A DNA stretch of 64,000 nt from Aquarana catesbeiana (GCF_042186555.1 NC_133325.1:293466609-293530608), one strand, 5' to 3'; counted from the stretch's first letter, positions 49,547 to 60,865 are shown. Numbers and translations are program-made. Notes: generated by a model not told the origin, from the letters alone.

Positions 49547-49830
49547 AGTGTGGCTCTCTCTCTGGTGGTGTGGGTACAGCGTGGCTCTTTGGTGGTGTGG
49601 GTACAGCGTGGCTCTCTGGTGGTGTGGGTACAGCGTGGCTCTCTGGTGGTGTGGGTACAGCGTGGCTCTCTGGTGGTGCGGGTACAGCGTGGCTCTCTGG
49701 TGGTGTGGGTACAGCGTGGCTCTCTGGTGGTGTGGGTACAGCGTGGCTCTCTGGTGGTGCGGGTACAGCGTGGCTCTCTGGTGGTGTGGGTACAGCGTGG
49801 CTCTCTGGTGGTGCGGGTACAGTGTGGCTC
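49547..49830 (+). repeat. 27-bp minisatellite, about ten copies
   Basis: The unit begins tggctctctggtggtgtggg and ends tacagcg; copies differ mainly by g(t/c)g. As 27 is a multiple of three, all frames stay open, giving spurious 126-166 codon ORFs on both strands. Confidence 0.95.
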
Positions 49831-49975
49831 CCTCTCTGGCTTCCCCCAGCACAGTACTCTCTTTTTCTCCTCCCCAGCAGAGTGCATGCATGCTGGGGGC
49901 TGTAGCATGATGTCTGTGGACACACAGGGGCGGCACTCTTAAGGGACTACTTTTCCCATGATGCCCCCCAGAGTC

Positions 49976-50330
49976 TTCTGATTGGCCCTCTGCTGTGGCC
50001 AAGTATGGGGTGAGAAACAGCGGTCAGGAAGCTGGGTGGCGGCGCAGGGAAACCAATTAGAGCCGCTCTCTCTCTCTTCTCCCTTAGGCTGACAGAAAGG
50101 GGAGGGGGGGCGAGCGGGGGAGATACACAGACAACCCGCATCTCTCCTCTCCCTGTCACAGCTGCTCCATTTACCAGAGAACTCCCCCGCTCGCCCCCCC
50201 TCCCCTTTCTGTCAGCCGAAGGGAGAAAAGAGAGAGAGCGGCTCTAATTGGTTTCACCATGCCGCCGCCCAGCTTCCTGACCGCTGTTTTCCTCCCCATG
50301 ATTGGCCACAGCAGAGGGCCAATCAGAGAC
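49976..50330. repeat. Foldback inside the hAT element
   Basis: The left arm (gattggccctctgctgtggcc, then aaacagcggtcaggaagctg and aattagagccgctctctctc) returns inverted at 50185-50330. Arms are about 150 bp with a 50-bp centre. Confidence 0.85.
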
Positions 50331-50670
50331 AGAATCACAGCTTTATGGAGGGGCGGCTTGACGGCTCTCAAACTACTTTCTAACCCCCTCCGCACCCGGG
50401 ACGCCACGGCACTGCTAATCAGTACTCGCTGTACTCCCCAGATGGTGGCCCTGCTGTGCGGAAGTCGGGAAGAGGGCGCCGCTGCTGTTTTCGGGGGGGG
50501 TGGCTTTTTGCCGCCCCCCCGCACAGCGCAGCCCTAGGCCTGGGCCTTGTTGGCCTAGGCCAAAACACAGCACTGCACAAAGGCCATCATTTTAAAGAAA
50601 TTCTAAAATCACAAGTATCTTTATAGAATATCCACGGAAGCCATATATATGAGAATTGATGGTATCTTTC

Positions 50671-51293
50671 CTATAGTTGTGCTGTCAATTCCTCTATTCG
50701 CATCACTGGGTTTAGTTCATCAATCCACTCCAGAATGGTTGGTAGGGTTGTTGATTTCCAATGTCTGAGTATGACAGCTCTAGCAGCTAAAAGGAAAAAG
50801 CACAAACAATCTTTTTTCACTGAGGATAGGGAACCAGGTATCATGGAGAGAAGGGCTATGTGAGGGGTCTTCAGGATCTCATCCCCAAAGGGCCTTAAAT
50901 TAGGGCAGTCCCACCAGACATGGCTCATCATACCCTGGCGTGTCAGGCAACACCAGAGACATTGGGGACATTTTTGTGCAAGAAATGTGGACAGTGGTAC
51001 CAACTGGTGAGTGTTTTGTAATTTCGCTCGCTAGCTATGGAAAGCTTATATGTTAAGATATATAACTTGGATTTGTCCTCTTCTATGAAAACATACCCAG
51101 TTCATCTCCCAATTAGTGAAGTGAAAGGGAGTTTTTGAGTAGATGGTAAATAAGAGGAGGCTGTATACCATAGACACTGAATGAAATGGGTTTTCAGATT
51201 GTAAGCATAGGGATTCAAAAGAAAAATGGAGCAGTGTAGGTGACCTTGAAACCATAGGGAGGAATACAAGTCTTGCAAATGAAAATACATCAT
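50671..51293 (-). pseudogene. L1-like ORF2 C-terminal region
   Basis: The minus-strand frame 51003-50671 encodes GMMSHVWWDCPNLRPF and later LLAARAVILRHWKSTTLPT, diagnostic of L1-clade ORF2 C-termini. Upstream frames (51293-51046) hold FTNWEMNW-like sequence in different phases, so at least one frameshift occurred. No RT or endonuclease domain is present because of 5' truncation. Confidence 0.78.
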
Positions 51294-51401
51294 CTAGTGA
51301 CCTGGGAAATTGAAATGTCTTCAGAGAGTAAGTTTAAAGGTTTAAGACCTGGCATGTTTAATTCACAGGTTATGGGTGACGTCTCAATAAGTAGTGATTT
51401 T

Positions 51402-52374
51402 GAAGGACACAGCAGTGAACAGATACCGATACACCTCAGGAAAAGTAACTGTTGTATGTACACCTAATACAAATTTTTGCATGGAGTTCTACTTTAACAT
51501 ACCATATGTTAACACACAACATATTATGTGCTAACCCACCACAACGGATCGGTAAGGATAATAAAGAAGATTGGAAAAAAAATCTTAATTTGTAAATGTT
51601 GACATGTGCTTTGGATCAAACAGCCAAAAAAAATGTTCAACACGCAAACTAGGACTAAACCATAAACATTGAACACTAGTGTACAATAAGTTTGAGGAAC
51701 GTAAACACTACATGCACACTTATACAGGCCCATCGTGCAGCATAATGTAGTGATTTATTCTTGCTTTGGTTCTTTTGCTTTAGTTAATCAGGTCCACTGA
51801 CTGTCTGCTCAGCTAAAATGTTGCAAGGTGGCCCATTGATCAGTGGACCTGATCGATGGGCCACTTTTAATTTTGTTCTGACTCCTGCTGCTTTTGACAA
51901 AACTTGAATAAGAACTTAAAGTACAAGTTGACTACTTGTTACAAATTCACCCAATCCCCTTCTGAAGTCACATAAATACAGTAAATTATGAGGTATCACA
52001 ACCTCAATATTCTGCAAAACAACTGTGGGCAATGTGCTTCTCTATACATCCAATCATGACTTACCAACCACAGTATGTGGAATTCCAGTTGGTCAGTTTC
52101 TGTGAATACGAAACATGTAGGTGTCTTATGATGTCTCAAAATACCAGCTATTGTCTGTGATGGATCATGTGCATATACTACCAGATGATGATGGGATCAT
52201 TAATAAAAAGGCAAAAATGACTGGGAATAGGTTGGAAAAATGGTTGACACGCTTTAACAACAGTAAAATTCTGTATGAAGCATCAATAACTGAAAAAGTA
52301 GAAGTACTCAATAGTATATGGATAACATGTAGACTGAAAGTATGAAAGTTATTTCACTACATTCTAGACATGTG
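51402..52374. other. Anonymous sequence
   Basis: No gene or recognisable repeat. A short inverted repeat (tcaggtccactga / tcagtggacctga) lies at about 51788-51851. Confidence 0.5.
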
Positions 52375-53100
52375 CTTTCGTTTTCGTCCGAATTTATTTT
52401 CGTCCAAATTTCAGGTATTTTCATTATCGTTTTAACAAACGATAACGAAAGTGCAGAATTCGAAAAACGAAAGATCCGACATAAACAAATGCTTTATTTT
52501 CGTTTTCGTTGCTACAACAGTTCAATATAGATTCGACATGATGATGACAATAACAATCTGTGTCCATCAAACCTATGGTCGAATGTGCCTAACCTTAGCT
52601 CTATTAGTCCAAAATTATTCTACATAGAGAGAAAAGATTCGACGTAGGGGAGAAAAGATTCGACGAAGGGGAGAAAAGATTCGATGTAGGGGAAAAAAGA
52701 TCGCTGCTGGAATTGGGTGGGGGAAGTAAAATAAAAATAATGATGATGATGAATGTTATTGGCTGATTGTAACCAAAGAGGAGGAGCAGTAAAATAGCTA
52801 GAACTAAGTACACATGTACTTTGGCTTATGGTGTCTGTTGAAAGTTCTAAGAAGATTCGACGGAGCAGGTAAACTATACGGCGTCGTACAGTTTAGCTGC
52901 TCCGTCGAATCTTCTTTGAACATTCGACAGACACCATAAGCCTTCAATGACTGATTCGACCTTAATTTGGATTTTCGGACAAATGCAATTTTTAACGTAA
53001 AACGAAATAAATAAAAACAAATTTCGGGAGTAACTAAATAAATTTATTTTTCGGACGAAAACGAATTCTGAAACGAAATATTTCAGTGTGCACATGTCTA
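52375..53100. mobile_element. Foldback element with TTCGAC-rich interior
   Basis: Perfect 11-bp tips TAGACATGTGC / GCACATGTCTA. The outer parts also pair loosely (cgttttcgtccgaa on the left, ttcggacgaaaacg on the right). Inside are a 20-bp minisatellite (gagaaaagattcgacg core, about 3.5 copies at 52628-52696) and a strong stem from about 52829 to 52938 (gaagattcgacggagcag with its complement). The sequence is unusually rich in TTCG. Non-coding. Confidence 0.78.
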
Positions 53101-55112
53101 CTAGATTCTTTAAAAGGTTGCACAGATGATGCCTGCAATAAGTTCACCAAAATGACCTTCATTTAAATGGTTGATAAGAACTTGTTAAGTGGATGCATTT
53201 TCTGCATTACTGATTATTGATGGAGTAATCTAGTGTCCTATGATTCTTGTGATGCTTGTTATAATGGCTGGTTGAAGGTGTTAAACAATATTTGTGCATA
53301 CCTGTATAGTGTATAGATAGGAATTGAAATAATTAAATGTAGTCTATATACAGTAAGGTGGATAATAAGCAGACCGAACATATAGCATCTTTAAATTCTT
53401 GCATAGGTAATGCCTATGATAAGTTAACCAAATTACCTTTATTTTGAGAAAAACATGCTATGTGGATGCATTTTATGCTTTGCTGATCATGGGTGGAGGA
53501 TTTTGATTGCGATATTTCTATTTATTGTTTTTTTTTTAAACATCGCAAGAGATAATAAAAGAGCCAATTCATAAAATTAAAATATTGCATGTGAGGTAAT
53601 TACCACACATTTGTTAAGAATGTGAGGTAAATATGACAAAAGACTAGATAAATCATTAAAGTCAAGTCACTAAAAAAATACACATTTTTTTTATAAATCT
53701 CATGGTGTAGGCAGTAGCTATTTTAGGAATGTACAAAATACAATCGAGGGGAACTCTGTGCTGGTCAGTAAGGTAAAAGTATACAGTGTGGAAATGTTCT
53801 GTTCTGAGCTCAGGAATGTAAATAAACTGTAATATTTCAACAGAGGGAGATTGTTCTGTGAATGAAAGTGATTGTAAAGGTTACATTTCTTACTTTAAAA
53901 TAAGAAAGGGCTGCCCTGCTCTGTGCAATGGTGTTGCACAGAGCAGCCCCTTACCTCCTCTTTGTAGTCCCCCACCGGCTTTCCTCTCCTTTTTCTTCTG
54001 AATGCCCCCTCAACAAGTCAACTGTGCAGGTGCATTCCCTAGGTGGGCCTTGTGTGTTAATAGACCTGCCCTGCCCTGACCCCCGCTCCTTCCTCACAGG
54101 ATTTGACTGACAGCAGTGAGAGCCAATGGCTCCTGCTGCTCTCAGAGTCTCCTGTGAGAAGAGGAAGAGAGAGCAGCACTGCTGTAAATGGCACAGTGCT
54201 AGATCGGTGGAGGAGTCAGGTAAGTGTTTAGGGACAGGGGTGGGGAACAGGGAGTGTTAGACTTTATAATCCCGTGAAGGCACACAAAGGATGTTTTCAT
54301 AGTTTCACAATATTTCTGTTCATTTATATAGAACAATTTTTCTCTGGTGCAGTGTTAGCCTGTAAAAAATATATATATATATATATATATAAAGAATCCC
54401 AAAAAAAACATAAAAAATATGAAAAATTTAGGTGCTAAATATCACAAAACATAAATATTTAGCACACTTGTTAAATAGTGCATGTTATTTTTAGCAAATT
54501 GACTACTTTTGAGATAAATACTGCAGGAGTTATTTTAATGCAAAAAATGTTGGATAAACTATAATATTTTTTTTTTTTTTTATAAAAGATGTATCAGAAA
54601 AAAAAATGTGTACATATAGCTCTTCTTTTTACTTTTATTTTTGATTTGCTGGCTCACAAGACTAGCTGTACAGAATTATAAATATTTGTCAGTTAAAATA
54701 GTTCATAATATTTCAACTTTTATTGTTTGTCTGAAGTTCAGTTTATATTAATCAGTTCTAAGTATGTATATTCACCAACTGATTGATTAATCAGTTTTTA
54801 GCTCCAGTGATAAAGGTTTTGCTATTGTGCAGTGAAAGTAGCTATCTATTAGAAAAGCAAATGGTATATAAACTAGTATTGTGCCTGGTATGGCAACACA
54901 GGAGAAGATTTACTAAAACTGGTGTACTCAAAATCTGGTGAAGCTGTACATGGTAGCCAAACAGCTTCTAACTTCAGCTTGCTCAATTAAAGAGTAATTG
55001 ATTGTTGAAAAAATTGTTGTTGTAATTGTTGAGAAAAAAACATTCCCCTCTGGGTGGTCTATGTATATTGTAAAGATTATAGCAACCTTTGTTGCAGATT
55101 CCTACTCTTTGT
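53101..55112. other. Mostly anonymous; small repeats
   Basis: No gene. There is a hairpin at about 53910-53950 (gggctgccctgctctgtgca with its complement) and a (TA) tract at 54369-54391. A truncated MITE copy at 54905-54985 has the phrase gatttactaaaactggtg, as in 34077-34250. Confidence 0.5.
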
Positions 55113-55333
55113 TATATAATTATTATTCTTATTCTTATACAGGATTTATATAGCGCCGACAGTTTACGCAGCACTTTACAACATTAGGGCAGACAGTATA
55201 ATTACAATGCAATTCAATACAGGGGGAATCAGAGAGTCCTGTTCGTTAGAGCTTACAATCTAGGAGGGAGGGTAAGTTATACAAAAAAGTAGTAGCTGTG
55301 GGGGGTGAGCTAATGGAGAAAATAGTGCAGTTG

Positions 55334-55726
55334 TTAGATGGAGGCAGGATAGGCTTCTCTGAAGAGGAAGGTTTTCAGGGATCGCCTAAAAGTGGATAAA
55401 TGTGGATAAAGTCTGACAGATTGGGGTAGCGAATTCCAGAGGATGGGCGAGGCTCGGGAGAAGTCCTGGAGGCGGATATAGGAGGAGGTGATGAGGGAGC
55501 TAGAGAGCAGGAGGTCTTGGGAGGAACGGAGATGGCGATTAGGTTGGTATTTTGAGACTAAGCTAGTGATGTAGCTGGGGGCAGAGTTGTGGATGGCTTT
55601 GTAACTAATTGTTAGTATTTTGAATTTAATTCGTTGGGTGAGTTGTAGCCAGTGGAGGGATTGGCAGAGAGGGGTAGCAGACACTGAGCGGTTTGTAAGG
55701 TGGATGAGTCTGGCAGCAGCATTCAT
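55334..55726 (-). pseudogene. LINE ORF2 C-terminal domain
   Basis: 130 codons open on the minus strand: MNAAARLIHLTNRS, HWLQLTQRIKFKILTISYKA, SPILWNSLPQSVRL and LKTFLF. These are conserved phrases of the C-terminal region of L2-type LINE proteins (HWLPV..RI.FKIL..YKA, LWNSLP..). It is the continuation of the RT fragment at 61.2-60.9 kb, cut off by the insertion. Confidence 0.8.
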
Positions 55727-56160
55727 GATGGACTGAAGGGGGGATAGTCTATTTAAAGGTAAGCCAAGGAGAAGGGAGTTTCAGCAGTCAAGGCGAGAGA
55801 TAACCAGGGAGTGAATCAGGAGCTTTGTGGTTTCATTGGTTAGAAAGGGACGTAGTTTAGAGATGTTGCGGAGGTTGAGGCGGCAAGTGGGGCCGAAAGG
55901 AGAGTTAAGAAATATAAAAAAGGGGAATACCATCCAACTAGGTCATATAGGTTGCCACCATCCCTTGTAAAGGAGAAAAAGAAATAACCCCTCAAAAATT
56001 GATGGGACTTTGAAGGCAACAAAGTAATAAAAACAATTTTATTAGTACAAATATACAATACACATAAGAATGAGGCTAATGCAATGACATTGAATATACA
56101 AAAAAGTAGTAAAATGAGGAATATACTGATGTAGAGATCGAATGTATATTCGTGTAGTCT

Positions 56161-57980
56161 TCCACCTGGGCCTACGCGTTTTGGGACTGCCCATAGAGTC
56201 CCTTCATCAAGGGCAACTTGTAGGAGGAATTACACTACATAATGAAATATAAATTGACGTAATTAGAGATCATATGTATAGTACATATTGCCTGTATCTT
56301 AAACCATTCTGTACAGCATGACATCAAAAAACAGAAAAAACAATAAGAATAAATATATAAGAGAGATGATACACATACCCAAGTATATTCAGAAAAGGAG
56401 GCTCACTGTCAAGGTCTCGGAGGTAAGTACGCAAGAACGCCACAAAAATCCAGAAAGGAAGTGGGCGTGTGTCTGGCCCCACCTTATCCACACTGGTCCC
56501 AACGAGCGGCCCCGGGGGAGCTAAAGGGGCAGCACTTATCCCGGAGGGATCCAAAAAATGGAGAGCCAATGGGGGATTGTCTGGAACATGAAAAAAGACC
56601 CAAATCGGCTGAAGTCCCTCTACAAGCGAGAAAGCCCCTATTTTAGTAATTGCCGCCGCATGGACGCAGAGCACGATGTACACCGTGCAAATCCGAGTCC
56701 CAAGGCATGAGAATAAAAGATTCAAATATACATAACTTACCCTAATGCTAATTGGTAAAGGATTTCATTAGTGGATATAAACAGATGCCCCCAAGGTGTC
56801 AGCGAAGGAGCGAGGGTCCCTTAAAAGCATAAGCAGCTCAAAAAGTTGCAAAGGATGACAATTTCCTACGTAGGCAGGATCTATAAAATAATACAAAGAA
56901 AGGGGGAGACTTGGTCACAAACACTGGAGCAGAAAAGTCCTCTATATATTGCAATATAGGGTATATATTGCATAAGAACTCCAACAGAGGAGGCAAACCA
57001 GAGAGCCTAAAACAAGTTGGAGTTACCAAGAAAATAACAACATAGGGAGGAAGCAAAGGGCAGCATTACTGTGTTAGTAATGGGGCTGTGCTGCAGTGTA
57101 CTGGGGAGCTCCGTTCATCAGATCTATGACCACCGCCACCGAGCAGGACAGTGACACTGACTCGGCGTTCAGGAGGCTTAATAAAGGATAGGAGAAAGAG
57201 AAGTGCGGTGCTGATTGGTGCGCAAGTTCAGCCCATCATACCGCCGCTCCTATGAAAAGGTGGAGACCATGGCAACCTCACGACACCGCCCCGCCCGAGG
57301 AGAGGAGGAGACAGGAGCCATGGCAACGCCACGACGCCGTCCCACCTGTGGAAGGGAAGAAACGGGAGCCATGACAACAGATAGGGAGCGTCCTATGCTA
57401 GGGCGTTCTCATGAAACTGCATGATAATGTCATTAAACAAGTATATACAGGCTTAACACTTTGCAAGTAAGAGAAATGTATATATCAGCCTTAGTATTGC
57501 AGCCTTAGCCGCCGGGGAAGCAGCAAAGTAGGGGACTGCAAATGCAGCTCAAGTGTACATGATAGAAAAGGTAAATGGATAGATAAAAGAAAAAGCAAAA
57601 AGCAGTAAGTAAAAGTTGACAAAAAAAAAACAAATAATAGTCATTGAGCCTAGCAAAATGATAATCCAAAATCACAGCCTTGTACCCACAGATGGTTGCT
57701 CATAGATACCAGCGGGGTAGAGGGACCCTGAGCAACAACTGCATGGCACCCCCCCACAGCGGGCTGTGGGAGGGGTCATGCAGCTGCCGCCCACCGACGC
57801 AACAAAAGGCGACCGGGTCCATAGGAAGGGACCAGCAGCAGAATCGCTGCCAGTCGCCCCGCAGGATACTCCGGGCGCCTAACAAGAGGCCCACCAAGGG
57901 ACCATGAGTCCCGGGAGGCCCCCGTGCGCCGAGCGGGACAAGGAGGGGTCAGAAGACTGCGATAGGGTGGTACTCCTCAA
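56161..57980 (-). repeat. PLE left inverted arm (pLTR)
   Basis: Reverse complement of 59036-60865. Its outer tip on the minus strand carries a hammerhead-like motif. It contains short open frames also present in the other arm; none has a domain. Confidence 0.88.
56171..56215 (-). ncRNA. Degenerate hammerhead-ribozyme-like motif (left pLTR)
   Basis: Minus strand: ttgatga (CUGAUGA with one change), a stem GGGACT/AGTCCC with loop ctatgggc, then AAAA where GAAA is canonical, then cgcgtagg. Both core boxes carry one substitution, so activity is doubtful. Hammerhead motifs in PLE terminal repeats are established knowledge. Confidence 0.6.
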
Positions 57981-58096
57981 GGAGGGGCTACTCCTCTTCC
58001 CTGTTAAAGAAAGCTTATAAACGCGCCAACAAACGTACTCGATGGGAACTGCTCTTTGGCCTCCAAAAGAAAACAGAAACAGACCCCACTACTAGG

Positions 58097-58777
58097 ATGA
58101 TTATGAGGTATACCAACCAACATGAGTCTGTTAAATCGATTTTCAATAAACACTGGCATCTTCTGTATTCCGATCCCACCTTACGTCCATACTTACCTAC
58201 ACGACCAGTGATCACCTATCAACGTACCAGTTCCCTGCGTGACCACCTGGTCCACAGTGAATTTGTCGGCGAATCTCGTGGTGATCCCTGCAAGAGGTTT
58301 GGGACATTCACGTGTGGAGGATGTTCCATATGCAGATTTATGAATACTAGACAGAATCTGATTCTTCCCAATGGGCGTCCATACAGACCATGTCATTTTT
58401 CAAACTGTAAGACCGAGGGTGTGGTATACCTCCTAGTTTGCCAATGTCAACAATTTTATGTAGGCAAGACGAAACAAAAATTCTCATTGCGAGCCTCACG
58501 ACATGTCAATGCCATGAGGAAAGCAAATCCTGAGTTCCCTCTGGGGAGACATGTGGCCAATGAACATCATGGCATTTTCCCAAACATTTATTTTCTAATC
58601 CTGGATAGAGTCCATCCCAGCCCGAGGGGTGGGGATTGGAACAAGGCCCTGTTACAGCGGGAAGCCCGCTGGATTATGGACCTTGCTGCCACCTCACCCC
58701 CCGGGCTAAACGATCACTTGAGTTACAGACCCTTTTTAGAGGGCTTCTCCTCTGGGGTATGTGAGAAAGACTTATAA
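58097..58777 (+). CDS. Penelope-like GIY-YIG endonuclease, 5'-truncated ORF
   Basis: 226 codons from the first ATG; the frame is open further upstream to about 57962 and across the arm boundary, so this ATG is only the first one, not a natural start, and the protein is the C-terminal part of a larger RT-endonuclease. Residues 45-105 form the linker with Cys73, Cys76, Cys79, Cys99 and Cys104 (zinc-type cluster). The GIY-YIG core is VVYLLVC at 109-115 and YVG at 121-123, followed by Arg132/Arg135-His136 in the LRASRH helix and Glu189 in LLQREARWI, the expected catalytic Glu, then PPGLND. The endonuclease nicks DNA to prime reverse transcription. No RT domain remains, so the copy cannot move itself. 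No stop or frameshift occurs in the 226 codons, in contrast with every other TE gene in the window. Confidence 0.88.
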   Translation: MIMRYTNQHESVKSIFNKHWHLLYSDPTLRPYLPTRPVITYQRTSSLRDHLVHSEFVGESRGDPCKRFGTFTCGGCSICRFMNTRQNLILPNGRPYRPCHFSNCKTEGVVYLLVCQCQQFYVGKTKQKFSLRASRHVNAMRKANPEFPLGRHVANEHHGIFPNIYFLILDRVHPSPRGGDWNKALLQREARWIMDLAATSPPGLNDHLSYRPFLEGFSSGVCEKDL

Positions 58778-59035
58778 TGTGCCCAGTTTTTGAAAACTCC
58801 ACGCCATCTGGGTTCTCCCCCCCCCCCCTTTAACGCTTCTTGATCTATCTACCATTCAGTGGGGCTTAATGTTTGATGGCTGGCTGGTTGCCTGACCTTT
58901 TTCTAATCGATCATTAATGTTTTCTGCTATGTTTGGCCACTCTTTTATTATGTGATATCTTTGTCCTGCTTGTGCTTTCTTACTATAGCCCCGTGTATAT
59001 AGGTATTGTGTCATGTACTGAGGCACACTGTCAGT

Positions 59036-60865
59036 CTCCCTTGAGGAGTACCACCCTATCGCAGTCTTCTGACCCCTCCTTGTCCCGCCCGGCACACGGG
59101 GGCCTCCCGGGACTCTTGGTCCCTTGGGGGGCCTCTTGTTAGGCACCCGGAGTATCCCGCGGGGCGACTGGCAGCGATTCTGCTGCTGGTCCCTTCCTAC
59201 GGACCCGGTCGCCTTTTGTTGCGTCGGTGGGCGGCAGCTGCATGACCCCTCCCACAGCCCGCTGTGGGGGGGGTGCTGTGCAGTTGTTGCTCAGGGTCCC
59301 TCTACTCCGCTGGTATCTATGAGCAACCATATGTGGGTACAAGGCTGTGATTTTGGATTATCATTTTGCTAGGCTCAATGACTATTATTTTTTTTTTTTT
59401 GTCAGCTTTTACTTACTGCTTTTTGCTTTTTCTTTTATCTATCCATTTCTATCATGTACACTTGAGCTGCATTTGCAGTCCCCTACTTTGCTGCTTCCCC
59501 GGCGGCTAAGGCTGCAATACTAAGGCTGATATATACCTTTCTCTTACTTGCAAAGTGTTAAGCCTGTATATACTTGTTTAATGACATTATCATGCAGTTT
59601 CATGAGAACGCCCTAGCATAGGACGCTCCCTATCTGTTGTCATGGCTCCCGTTTCTTCCTTTCCCCAGGCGGGACGGCGTCGTGGCGTTGCCATGGCTCC
59701 CGTCTCCTCCTCTCCTCGGGCGGGGCGGCGTCGTGAGGTTGCCATGGTCTCCACCTTTTCATAGGAGCGGCAGTATGATGGGCTGAATTTGCGCACCAAT
59801 CAGCACCGCACTTCTCTTTCTCCTATCCTTTATTAAGCCTCCTGAACGCCGAGTCAGTGTCACTGTCCTGCTCGGCGGCGGTGGTCATAGATCTGATGAA
59901 CGGAGCTCCCCAGTACACTGCAACACAGCCCCATTACTAACACGGTAATGCTGCCCTTTGCTTCCTCCCTATGTTGTTATTTTCTTGGTAACTCCAACTT
60001 GTTTTAGGCTCTCTGGTTTGCCTCCTCTGTTGGAGTTCTTATGCAATATATACCCTATATTGCAATACATAGAGAACTTTTCTGCTCCAGTGTTTGTGAC
60101 CAAGTCTCCCCCTTTCTTTGTATTATTTTATAGATCCTGCCTACGTAGGAAATTGTCATCCTTTGCAACTTTTTGAGCTGCTTATGCTTTTAAGGGACCC
60201 TCGCTCCTTCGCTGACACCTTGGGGGCATCTGTTTATATCCACTAATGAAATCCTTTACGAATTAGCATTAGGGTAAGTTATGTATATTTGAATCTTTTA
60301 TTCTCATGCCTTGCCTGGACGCGGATTTGCACGGTGTACATCGTGCTCTGCGTCCATGCGGCGGCAATTACTAAAATAGGGGCTTTCTCACTTGTAGAGG
60401 GACATCAGCCTATTCGGGTCTTTTTTCATGCTCCAGACAATCCCCCATTGGTTCTCCATTTTTTGGATCCCTCCGGGATAAGTGCTGCCCCTTTAGCTCC
60501 CCCGGGGCCGCTCGTTGGGACCAGTGTGGATAAGGCTGGGCCAGACACACGCCCACTTCCTTTCTGGATTTTTGTGGCGTTCTTGCGTACTTACCTCCGA
60601 GACCTTGACAGTGAGCCTCCTTTTCTGAATATACTTGGGTATGTGTATCATCTCTCTTATATATTTATTCTTATTGTTTTTTCTGTTTTTTGATGTCATG
60701 CTGTACAGAATGGTTTAAGATACAGGCAATATGTACTATACATATGATCTCTAATTACGTCAATTTATATTTCATTATGTAGTGTAATTCCTCCTACAAG
60801 TTGCCCTTGAAGAAGGGACTCTATGGGCAGTCCCGAAATGCGTAGGCCCAGGTGGAAGACTACAA
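59036..60865 (+). repeat. PLE right inverted arm (pLTR)
   Basis: Lies about 260 bp downstream of the endonuclease stop codon and ends at the target duplication. The 134-codon frame 60289-60693 is shared with the left arm and shows no domain. Confidence 0.88.
60800..60850 (+). ncRNA. Degenerate hammerhead-ribozyme-like motif (right pLTR)
   Basis: ttgaaga at 60807-60813 (CUGAUGA with two changes), stem GGGACT (60815-60820) with AGTCCC (60829-60834), then the intact GAAA at 60835-60838 and tgcgtagg. Its partner in the left arm has different substitutions, so the ancestral sequence had both boxes closer to canonical. Confidence 0.6.

Larger units (their letters stand above)
48558..50575 (+). mobile_element. 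2-kb hAT-type non-autonomous element in the LINE
   Basis: Exact 8-bp duplication CACAAAGG at 48550-48557 and 50576-50583. Tips are CAGTGGTGTATTTAGG and (inverted) CAGTGCTGTGTTTTGG. Shares its left tip and 'gtgctgccctaggc' with the element at 25938-26782. It holds a 27-bp minisatellite and a large foldback but no transposase; long open frames follow the minisatellite only. Confidence 0.93.
48163..51388 (-). mobile_element. 5'-truncated L1-like LINE with 13-bp target duplication
   Basis: The direct repeat AAGTAGTGATTTT occurs at 48150-48162 and 51389-51401. On the minus strand the element runs from 51388 (5' truncation point) through ORF2 C-terminal sequence to a 3' tail; the T run at 48159-48168 is the poly(A) tail read from the plus strand and partly overlaps the duplication. 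A 2-kb hAT element (48558-50575) was inserted into the 3' UTR. Without it the LINE fragment is 1.2 kb. Confidence 0.82.
55911..60865 (+). mobile_element. Penelope-like retroelement with 1.8-kb inverted terminal repeats
   Basis: Target duplication GAAAGGAGAGTTAAGA at 55895-55910 and 60866-60881. The inverted arms, about 56161-57980 and 59036-60865, are very similar (in one 72-residue open frame common to both, only one residue differs). The centre encodes the linker and GIY-YIG endonuclease of a PLE; the RT part is missing. The left outer 250 bp (55911-56160) has no partner on the right. PLEs are known for terminal repeats in direct or inverted order and for 5' truncation. The near identity of the arms suggests a fairly young insertion, or gene conversion. 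Confidence 0.88.

Noticed and set aside
49547..49830. Possible CRISPR-like array
   Set aside because: Units are contiguous with no unique spacers, and the genome is vertebrate.
49337..50002. Open frames of 126-221 codons on both strands
   Set aside because: Created by a 27-bp minisatellite, whose unit is a multiple of three; repetitive peptides only.
60289..60693. 134-codon frame conserved in both PLE arms as a possible second PLE protein
   Set aside because: Conservation is explained by near identity of the whole arms; no domain, and similar non-coding stretches are equally conserved.
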